Positions 58,323 through 64,000 of a stretch of 64,000 nt of DNA are shown piece after piece. The stretch is from Actinomycetes bacterium (GTDB taxonomy: Bacteria; Actinomycetota; Thermoleophilia; Solirubrobacterales; JACPNS01). Numbering within the stretch: position 1 is the first letter of the stretch; every line of letters begins with the position of its first letter. Position numbers and translations under genes: made by a program. The stretch spans positions 1 to 64,000 of the forward strand of contig JAEYBE010000045.1 of NCBI GenBank assembly GCA_023404495.1. Direction: 5' to 3'. A model generated the notes under the pieces. That model was not told the origin of the DNA. It saw only the letters and a list, made by a program, of their open reading frames with translations, and did not search any database.

Positions 58323-58726
58323 CGCGGGCGCCTCCGCACTTCAAACGAAACCACCCCCTCTCCATCGTGTTCGGACGGAGCGGTTTCGCCCGTCGCGCCG
58401 CCTAGCGGCGTCGCATTCGCGCTCTCCGCAACCACCTCCACGTTGCTCACGGTCAGGCGATAAACATTGCCGATGTATCGCCCGCCGGTCAAGTCCGCGA
58501 GCGAGGCAAAACTAGACGTCAGGTAGAACTTGATTTCTTTCGTGGGGACGCTTGCATTCGCCTCACGAATTGCGTTTAGGACTTGCGTCTCGTCGGGAGC
58601 AACGAGCTTCATCCGTTCATCCGTCACGCGGTCTCGGATAGTGAGCAGCAAATAGTGACCCTCTGCTTGCGTGCGCGGTAGCAACCGCTGTGCCCTGATG
58701 ACTTCGCCTTTGACCCACATTTCCAT
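58319..58726 (-). CDS. Small protein upstream of Rep (possible ssDNA-binding)
   Basis: 135 aa, not recognised. Beta-rich N-terminus (MWVKGEVIRAQRLLPRTQAE, HYLLLTIRDRV) and an acidic/Ser C-terminus ending in RRRPR. Position as first gene before a Rep with ATGA overlap, size and fold-like pattern recall small ssDNA-binding proteins of RCR elements, but this is inference from context. Confidence 0.65.
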   Translation of the reverse strand: MEMWVKGEVIRAQRLLPRTQAEGHYLLLTIRDRVTDERMKLVAPDETQVLNAIREANASVPTKEIKFYLTSSFASLADLTGGRYIGNVYRLTVSNVEVVAESANATPLGGATGETAPSEHDGEGVVSFEVRRRPR

Positions 58727-58883
58727 TGCTATCTAATTATTACCTACTTTTCTTTGTTGTCAAGTGATCTCTCTTAGCCAAATGTTCGACGCACAAAACC
58801 GCATAGGTATGCGATTTTCGGAGCCTAGAAAAAAGGTTCGGGGAACTTCCGGCCGTTTTTCTTAGATGTGATATTTTCGAAAT
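58727..58883. promoter_or_regulatory. AT-rich divergent gap of the element with palindrome; candidate promoter/origin region
   Basis: Lies between the rep operon start and the divergent HTH gene. Markedly AT-rich for this genome. A 14-bp palindrome, CGCATA-GG-TATGCG, is at 58800-58813, and an ATATTTTCGAAATAT near-palindrome is at about 58870. Likely operator for the HTH protein, or part of a replication origin. Confidence 0.45.
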
Positions 58884-59171
58884 ATGGATAGTAAATACTC
58901 AAAAACAACGACGTTTTATACGTCACAGGAGGTAGCTGAACTCTGCAAAATCAGTCCACGCACCGTCATGCGTGCAATCGGAAATGGCGAACTGCCGGCG
59001 GCGTTGTTCGGCGAGGAGCGGTGCTACCGCATCCTCGCGAGCGACTTCGCAGCATGGGTTGATCGGCGCATTGAATACGCCGCATCCAAGGCTAGGTCTC
59101 GGAAGGGTTCACGCGGAACGCCCTACGTTCCCGGTTCGCTTCCGAGGGGAGCGTTTCTTCCCACCAACTAG
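58884..59171 (+). CDS. Excisionase-like helix-turn-helix protein
   Basis: 95 aa. MerR-like HTH of the excisionase (HTH_17) type: TFYTSQEVAELCKISPRTVM, RAIGNGELPAALFGEERCYR, ILASDFAAWVDRR. The basic C-terminus (SKARSRKGSRG) follows. It is convergent with the integrase, and the two 3' ends overlap by 63 bp, so antisense interference between them is possible. Likely directionality factor or regulator of the divergent rep operon. Confidence 0.82.
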   Translation: MDSKYSKTTTFYTSQEVAELCKISPRTVMRAIGNGELPAALFGEERCYRILASDFAAWVDRRIEYAASKARSRKGSRGTPYVPGSLPRGAFLPTN

Positions 59172-60326
59172 TTGATGACCCAACTTCGCGGGCTTCGTGC
59201 CCGCGGAGTTCACTTTCTTCCGGGCGCTGATTATTTCGGCGTCCGGATCTATTGCACCTTGACCCACGAACTGGTCAATCACCTTCGCGTAGGTCGTCTC
59301 GGTCATGGTGAGTTCATGCCCCATTTGGTAAGCGATCTCAAGGTTGCTGAGCCGCTGCTCCTGAATTAGAAGGCTCGCAAAACTATGCCGAAGGTCATAA
59401 GGGCGCAGGCTATTCAGCCCAACCGCCTTTGCTGCCGGCTGGTAGTACCGACGCCGCCAATTCCGATAGGAGCTGTCCATCCAGGCACCGCCGCCGCGAG
59501 TGTAAAAAACCAGATCATCGGCACCGGGGAACGATGACCGTGAACGCCAATCAAGAAGATCCGCGCTCAAGGAGGGAAGCAGCGAGACCTTTCGCGTCCC
59601 CCTTTTTGTTTTCGGTTCTTTCGGGACCCCGTTCGCCAGCGCCTTGTCCACTCGTATGCCGTCCGGCAGCACATCGTTCCACCGCAATGCAAGTGCTTCC
59701 ATAGGACGAAGTCCGGCGTATCCCAGCACCCCAACCAAGACCGCATCCATTTCGCGGTTCTGCGCCAACAGTTTTGCCCTGACGCCCTCAACTAGAAGTG
59801 GACCCGGGACGGGCGGAGCAATTACGCGCTTCGCCGCGGCCGGCTTTCGCACAGCGCGGGCGGGATTAACTGAAATGTATTCCAGTTCAACAGCGTGTTC
59901 CAACACGCCCTGAAGAATTGACAACGTCCGTCGGATGGTCGGGTCACCGACGCCGTCTCGGATCATTTCTTGCTTGAAATCAGAAACAGTCTTCGGACGA
60001 ATTGCGCGAAGCTGCATTTCCCCGAAACGGTTAACGATGCGCTTGAACTGACGCCGATGAACGACCTGCGTATTTCTCGCAAGCTCGCCCCACCGATTGG
60101 GCTGATACTCGTGGAGCATGAATTGCCCGAAAGTCGTCTTTGAAGCCGTCAGTCTCCACTCTTCGCCGCCACTCCTAGCGAGAGCAATCTCCTTGTCGCG
60201 GCGGTTCGCCTCTCTCCACGAGCTGCACGTTTCAGAATGCTTCTTCCCCTGCTGGTCGATCCAGCGCACCCGATACGAATGCCCTACGACCTTTCCGTTT
60301 TTTGTCCGCTCGCGCTTTTCAATCAT
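59109..60326 (-). CDS. int: Tyrosine recombinase (integrase)
   Basis: 405 aa. N-terminal arm-type and SAM-like core-binding parts (about 1-165: TFGQFMLHEYQPNRWGELAR), catalytic domain with R207 (GYAGLRPMEALALRW), Lys in KTKRGTRKVS, the LRPYDLRHSFAS box (R313, with Tyr at the first His site), H336 (YQMGHELT), and nucleophile Y346 (TETTYAKV). ATG 60326 gives the usual N-terminus; ATG 60449 is an in-frame option, only 11 bp from attR. The frame even stays open into attR. It should recombine the 56-bp att sites. Confidence 0.93.
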   Translation of the reverse strand: MIEKRERTKNGKVVGHSYRVRWIDQQGKKHSETCSSWREANRRDKEIALARSGGEEWRLTASKTTFGQFMLHEYQPNRWGELARNTQVVHRRQFKRIVNRFGEMQLRAIRPKTVSDFKQEMIRDGVGDPTIRRTLSILQGVLEHAVELEYISVNPARAVRKPAAAKRVIAPPVPGPLLVEGVRAKLLAQNREMDAVLVGVLGYAGLRPMEALALRWNDVLPDGIRVDKALANGVPKEPKTKRGTRKVSLLPSLSADLLDWRSRSSFPGADDLVFYTRGGGAWMDSSYRNWRRRYYQPAAKAVGLNSLRPYDLRHSFASLLIQEQRLSNLEIAYQMGHELTMTETTYAKVIDQFVGQGAIDPDAEIISARKKVNSAGTKPAKLGHQLVGGKKRSPRKRTGNVGRSA

Positions 60327-60459
60327 TGGCGACAGCCCTTCAGATTGAGTATCGGACACAACGGACAAGAACTTTGACCCATTTGTGCCCCAAAAACTGA
60401 TGCGAGACCGGCCAACATGGTCAGAAGAGCTAATAAACACGCCACTCATGAGGGTTTGT

Positions 60460-60515
60460 ACCCCTTCATTACGAGTGAAGTGCTCTACCAACTGAGCTAC
60501 GTCGGCGCAGTCTTG
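60460..60515 (-). pseudogene. attR: 5' fragment of tRNA-Thr with native upstream sequence
   Basis: Perfect copy of 55144-55199. Contains the first 47 bases of tRNA-Thr without the T arm or 3' acceptor strand, then diverges into element sequence. The bases beyond 60515 are the original region upstream of tRNA-Thr, so the native promoter now reads into this fragment and on towards int. Confidence 0.9.
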
Positions 60516-60588
60516 GGGCTCTGCGCTTGACTACTGCGCCCCAAGCAGCGAATGCAAATCGTATCGTCCGCGCGGGGCCTGGCCAAGC

Positions 60589-60960
60589 TCAGCGCCCGCG
60601 CAGTCGATCCATCTTCCGCCGATCCCGCTTCGTCGGTCGTCCGGCACCGGCTGCACGTTCAAACACCGTCGGATCGAGCTCGCGCCGTCGCGCCGGACGT
60701 GGCCCACTGTGATCGACGAAGCACTCTGCCGCGACCGTGGCGCCCACGCGTTTCTCGATCGGGCGCACCACTTCAAGCTCGCGCGTCCAGTCCGGGGCCA
60801 CCGCCACCGTCAGGCGATCGCCGGAGCGCACCACGGAAGATGGCTTGAGGCTTCGCCCGCCCATCCGGACCTTTCCGCCGGTGCACGCGTCCGCGGCGAG
60901 CGTGCGTGTCTTGAACACCCGCACTGCGGCAAGCCATTTGTCGATTCGCACGCTCTCCAC
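60589..60960 (-). CDS. S4-domain RNA-binding protein (Hsp15-like)
   Basis: 123 aa. S4 motif VRIDKWLAAVRVFKTRTLAA, CTGGKVRMGG, LKPSSVVRSGDRLTV, then a basic C-terminal extension ending RRKMDRLRGR. Matches the Hsp15 (HslR/RqcP-like) small S4 proteins that bind stalled 50S ribosomes. GTG at 60960 is preferred; the longer frame upstream is composed of non-conserved residues. Another GTG is three codons later with GGAG directly before it. Confidence 0.85.
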   Translation of the reverse strand: MESVRIDKWLAAVRVFKTRTLAADACTGGKVRMGGRSLKPSSVVRSGDRLTVAVAPDWTRELEVVRPIEKRVGATVAAECFVDHSGPRPARRRELDPTVFERAAGAGRPTKRDRRKMDRLRGR

Positions 60961-61125
60961 GATCAGCCCATTCTCGCGCAACGCGCGGGGCAGGACGCGC
61001 CCCCGGGGCAGCGACCCCGGCCCCCAATAACGGGTACTCGCCGGTAGGATTGCGGGGACTCGGCCGGATGATCGCTCGTGCGCGTTGGATCCGCCACCAC
61101 TGCCCGAAGGAAAGGCACAACAAGA

Positions 61126-63555
61126 ATGCTCAGCTCTCGGCCACTCCCATCGACTCTGCGGCTCGCGCTCGTCCCGCTGGTCGCATTGCTCACCTTGCTC
61201 GTGTTCGCCGCCGACGACGCAGAGTCGAAGCTGCGCAGCCCGCATCTCGAATCCACCTGCCCAGCCGGGTTCACCTACGGCGAAATACTCAACGGCCCCT
61301 GGCGCGTGGAAGGTTGCGCGAAGGGCGCCGATCCGCGCGGATCGGAGCTCAAGCGCACCGTCTTCAGCGGCACCGTCGAGGTGAACGGAATGCTGATCGA
61401 GGGAAGCAACGATCTGATCGCCTACAGCTCAAGTGACGTGGCCAACGCATCACGCGTTTCACTGACCAGCGGCCAGTTCACCACCTACGGCATCAAGCGC
61501 GGCTCGGGTTCAACGATCGTCATCGACCAAGCTGGTCGTCCTGCCAAGCGGGATGAGATCTACCGCGGGAAGATCGATCTCACGCTCGAGACCAACAAGA
61601 AGGTCAAAGATGGCACGGCCTTCACGCTCGATATCCCGACATCCTCCAGCGCGAAGATCAACGGGATGCGCCTGCGCGAGGCGATCACCGGCGCCACCTT
61701 GAAACGCGGCGGCGCCGAGCAGACCCTCAGTCCCGACGACCTGCGCCCGCGCAAGCAGGGGAACTCCGCCGCGACCGTGCAGACCTCCGACGGCACGATC
61801 GAGTTCCGCGGCAAGCTCTCCTTTGCCTCATCGGTTTCCTCGTTGCTGCGCGATTGGACGTCGCCCTCAAAGTTCAAGCTCGTTGACGGCGAAGGCCTGC
61901 AGGTCGACAACATCAAGTTCGAACTCGATGCGGTCGTGATCCCGGGCATCGGCGGGTTCAACGACTTCTCGATCACCTACAACGCAGCGCGCGACGAATG
62001 GGTCGGCTCGGTGGACCTTGATCTCGGCGAGGATTTCGTCGAGATCCACTTCCAGGTCAACGTCGACGGAACCACCGGGGCGATCCTGCGTATCGAGGCC
62101 GACGTTACCGGCCTGCGCATCCCGATCGGAAACACCGGGGCGACCCTGCGCGAGATATCCGGATTCTTCCAGCCGAACCCGCTCGTATTCGGCGGCGGTG
62201 TCGGCGCCACCTACGGCCCCAAGCTCGGCTCGTACTACCTCGTCGAGATCACTGGAACGCTCTCGATCCAGCTCGAGCCGAATTTCCGGCTGGAGACCGG
62301 AGGCGCGGCGCGGCTGCTCGCTACCAGCCCCACGAGCCAGCTCGCGCGCGGTAGCTCCGAGCTGATCTTCGACTCCCGCGGCCTGCTCGCGGTTTCGGCC
62401 GACGCCAATGTGAGCGTCGATATCGGCGGTGGCATCGGCGCCGAGGCCAACGCGCGCGGCTCAGGCGCATTCTCGACCAAGAACGCTCGCTTCAACATCG
62501 AAGCTTCGGTCAGCGGCGAGCTCTTCCTCGGCTTCCTCGGCGACTTCACTGTGGCGCGCATCGACGCCGTCATCAGCAGCGAAGGCTGGGGCACATGCGC
62601 CCAGCTCGTCGAGTTCATCAAGGGCGGAATCGGTCAGCACTGGGGAGACGGCATCAAAGTCTTCACCGGCTGCGATCTCTCCGAGTACCAGGTGCCGATC
62701 AGCACTTCCGCCGCCGTCGCCGGACAGCGATCGTTCGTCGTGGGTCCGGATGTGGACCGAATCAACATCGAAGTCACTGCAGACGGTCCGGAGCCGAAGG
62801 TCGCGCTGATCGCGCCTGGCGGCACACCGGTCGCAAGTTCCGCCGTGCTCGGCCGGCGCAAGGTCGGCAACAACGCATCGGTGATCGCGATGCCAGGACA
62901 GAGCCAGCAGATCTTCGCCGTGAACAAGCCCAAGGCCGGCATCTGGAAGGTCGCATGGCCGGACGCGAGCGCGAATGTCACCGGCGTCCGGATCGCTCGC
63001 TCGAAGGCTCCGATCGACGCGGACGTCTCGGTGTCTGAAACCGGTACGCCCGGGCAACGCAAGATCCGCATCGCCAAGCTGAAGAACCTCGCCGGTGGCG
63101 AACGCGCTGTGATCGGTGTACGCACACCCGCAGGCATCGTCCCACTCGGCGAGAGTGGCGGCAAGGATCTGACGGCCAACTTTGCCGACACGGTTTCCGG
63201 CGCGCGTCAGATCGTTGTGATCCCGCTGCGCGACGGAATCCCCAACCCCAGCCGTATGCGCACGCTCGGATCCTTCACCTCGAAGCTTCCAGGTGCCGCC
63301 AGCGGAATCAAAGCCAAGCGAAGCGGCTCGAGGCTGAAGGTTTCCGCCACGTTGAGAAAGGGGAAGCTCAAGCCGGGCGCCTGGGTCTACATCCTGCGCT
63401 CAAAGGGCAGGCCGATCGCAGCCCGCCGCGGCAAGCCCGGCAAGTCGGTCACCTTCTCGATTCCCGCCGGCGCAAAGCAGCTCTCTGTCGCGGCAAGACC
63501 GATGATCGGTGGGCGCGTGCTGAAGGTGACTCAGCGGACCAAGTCGATCCGGTGA
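61126..63555 (+). CDS. Large secreted protein of unknown function (809 aa)
   Basis: ATG 61126 with AAGGAAAGG upstream. Signal peptide about 1-33 (ALVPLVALLTLLVFAADDAES). N-terminal Cys-containing part (STCPAGFTYGEILNGPWRVE), an extended beta-rich central region (about 250-510) with many Gly/Ala/Thr and VSVDIGGGIGAEANARGSGA, then a segment with WGTCAQLVEFIKGGIGQHWG and Ig-like strands (about 560-809) that end in basic residues. Looks like a long beta-fibre or solenoid surface protein. Divergent from the S4 gene. Confidence 0.78.
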   Translation: MLSSRPLPSTLRLALVPLVALLTLLVFAADDAESKLRSPHLESTCPAGFTYGEILNGPWRVEGCAKGADPRGSELKRTVFSGTVEVNGMLIEGSNDLIAYSSSDVANASRVSLTSGQFTTYGIKRGSGSTIVIDQAGRPAKRDEIYRGKIDLTLETNKKVKDGTAFTLDIPTSSSAKINGMRLREAITGATLKRGGAEQTLSPDDLRPRKQGNSAATVQTSDGTIEFRGKLSFASSVSSLLRDWTSPSKFKLVDGEGLQVDNIKFELDAVVIPGIGGFNDFSITYNAARDEWVGSVDLDLGEDFVEIHFQVNVDGTTGAILRIEADVTGLRIPIGNTGATLREISGFFQPNPLVFGGGVGATYGPKLGSYYLVEITGTLSIQLEPNFRLETGGAARLLATSPTSQLARGSSELIFDSRGLLAVSADANVSVDIGGGIGAEANARGSGAFSTKNARFNIEASVSGELFLGFLGDFTVARIDAVISSEGWGTCAQLVEFIKGGIGQHWGDGIKVFTGCDLSEYQVPISTSAAVAGQRSFVVGPDVDRINIEVTADGPEPKVALIAPGGTPVASSAVLGRRKVGNNASVIAMPGQSQQIFAVNKPKAGIWKVAWPDASANVTGVRIARSKAPIDADVSVSETGTPGQRKIRIAKLKNLAGGERAVIGVRTPAGIVPLGESGGKDLTANFADTVSGARQIVVIPLRDGIPNPSRMRTLGSFTSKLPGAASGIKAKRSGSRLKVSATLRKGKLKPGAWVYILRSKGRPIAARRGKPGKSVTFSIPAGAKQLSVAARPMIGGRVLKVTQRTKSIR

Positions 63556-63638
63556 ACGCGGCGTAGCGGAGAAGGATTTCGCGGCGCATGAGTCGTGGGC
63601 GTTGAGCACGCTTGCGTCCGCGCAATTAGTGTGTGATC

Positions 63639-64000
63639 GTGAGCGCGCAACAGCAGACGCCGCCGGCCGAACTGATCGCCTGCCGCGGCTTCCATGAGAT
63701 CTCGCTGGCCGACGCAGATTGGGCCGGCGGGAAGGGCGCAAATCTCGGCGAGCTGACCGGGCTAGGCATCGCGGTGCCCTCAGGGTTTGTGATCGGCGCA
63801 CCGGCCTACGCAGCCTTTTGCGACCGCACCGGACTGCGCGAGCGTTTGGCAGAAGTGCTCGACGGCCTGGACCCCGAAGACTCTGAAGACCTCGCCGCCA
63901 GGGCCGACGCCACACACCAACTCGCTGGCCACACGCCGCTTCCCCACGCGATCGCCTCCCAGATCGGAGCGGCGTACGGGCGGCTGCGTGCGGGCGACCC
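63639..64000 (+). CDS. PEP synthase/PPDK-like enzyme, N-terminal fragment (cut by window end)
   Basis: Open frame from GTG 63639 (alternative GTG 63633) to the last base, 120 codons. Contains the PEP-utilising ATP-grasp start: ISLADADWAGGKGANLGELT, GIAVPSGFVIGAPAYAAFCD, HAIASQIGAAYGRL. GGKGANLGEL is a reliable mark of PEP synthase/PPDK N-terminal domains. The rest lies outside, so the exact enzyme (PEP synthase, PPDK or rifampicin phosphotransferase relative) cannot be told. Confidence 0.85.
   Translation, partial: MSAQQQTPPAELIACRGFHEISLADADWAGGKGANLGELTGLGIAVPSGFVIGAPAYAAFCDRTGLRERLAEVLDGLDPEDSEDLAARADATHQLAGHTPLPHAIASQIGAAYGRLRAGD

Larger units (their letters stand above)
55144..60515. 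mobile_element. 5.3-kb integrative element with RCR-type Rep and restriction-modification genes
   Basis: Bounded by the 56-bp att repeats. Contents: adenine methyltransferase, NotI-like endonuclease, Rep, unknown ORF (all minus strand, overlapping), excisionase-like HTH (plus) and tyrosine integrase (minus). By eye the base composition is lower in GC than the host, with AT-rich gaps (58727-58883). No capsid, Zot/pI ATPase, relaxase-transfer or conjugation genes are visible. It fits a small integrative plasmid or satellite-like element. Confidence 0.9.

Noticed and set aside
55144..60515. Integrated filamentous phage (inovirus)
   Set aside because: The Rep type would fit, but no Zot/pI ATPase, coat protein or adsorption-protein genes are visible.
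55144..60515. Actinomycete integrative conjugative element (AICE)
   Set aside because: No FtsK/TraB-like translocase or spread genes are present in the 5.3 kb.
63400..63915. 171-aa minus-strand ORF at the window end
   Set aside because: Antisense to the secreted protein end and the PEP synthase-like start; Arg-rich shadow.

Overview
The window is 64 kb of high-GC chromosomal DNA with tightly packed genes, many 1-8 bp overlaps (ATGA, GTGA, TAGTG, TGATG) and frequent GTG/TTG starts. The gene mix (MMPL/RND transporters, NarL-type two-component pairs, zinc-finger anti-sigma domains, many secreted Ig-like or low-complexity proteins, ppk-ppx, actinobacterial-type cytochrome P450 and TetR genes) points to an actinobacterium. 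The secreted families with TYSVYxC...GPSGQ N-termini suggest the Thermoleophilia/Solirubrobacterales side of the phylum. That placement is my inference, not a search result. No rRNA operon, CRISPR array or complete prophage is visible.

Layout. 1-1.2 kb: 3' part of purH. 1.2-8.0 kb: two tandem, partly duplicated operons on the minus strand. Each pairs a secreted Ig-like protein with a membrane protein that fuses a sigma-like N-terminus to a zinc-finger anti-sigma motif. 8.5-11.2 kb: divergent MerR regulator and polytopic membrane protein. 11.3-15.1 kb: tRNA-Lys, an ArsR/SRPBCC pair, a DoxX protein, a CPA2 antiporter, tRNA-Glu and a lipoprotein. 15.3-19.5 kb: MMPL transporter, P450 and TetR operon with a strong palindromic operator candidate. 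19.6-24.4 kb: two convergent NarL-type two-component systems separated by a perfect 36-bp palindrome. 24.5-28.7 kb: sulfide:quinone oxidoreductase-like, small membrane protein and MMPL operon, with a divergent ArsR regulator and an AT-rich palindrome. 28.7-36.1 kb: YugP-type peptidase, an L,D-transpeptidase-like protein with Ser in place of the catalytic Cys, tRNA-Val, tRNA-Asp, LtrA, ppk1-ppx and a flavoprotein. 36.1-37.0 kb: a REP-associated tyrosine transposase (RAYT) flanked by two copies of a hairpin repeat, with a third copy at 24.5 kb. 37.1-50.0 kb: glutamate decarboxylase, secretory lipase, TetR, 1-Cys peroxiredoxin, enoyl-CoA hydratase, SDR, hemolysin III and small envelope or stress proteins. 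50.1-54.0 kb: four tandem genes for secreted proteins sharing an undescribed WxxW domain, and a lipoprotein. 54.0-55.0 kb: PhnA/YjdM-like protein and a RelE/RHH toxin-antitoxin pair. 60.6-64 kb: an S4-domain protein, a large secreted protein and the start of a PEP synthase-like gene.

The clearest discrete system is a 5.3-kb integrative element (55144-60515) in tRNA-Thr(CGT). It is bounded by 56-bp perfect direct repeats and carries a tyrosine integrase, an excisionase-like HTH protein and a four-gene operon of ATGA-overlapping genes: unknown ORF, rolling-circle-type Rep, NotI-family endonuclease, D12-class adenine methyltransferase. It combines an RCR replicon with a restriction-modification pair and has no visible capsid, Zot or conjugation genes. 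It occupies the 5' side of the tRNA, so it appears to have replaced the tRNA promoter and placed its integrase downstream of the original one.

The other candidates for undescribed biology are the membrane-tethered sigma/zinc-finger fusions with their secreted partners, the WxxW secreted family and the RAYT/REP trio.
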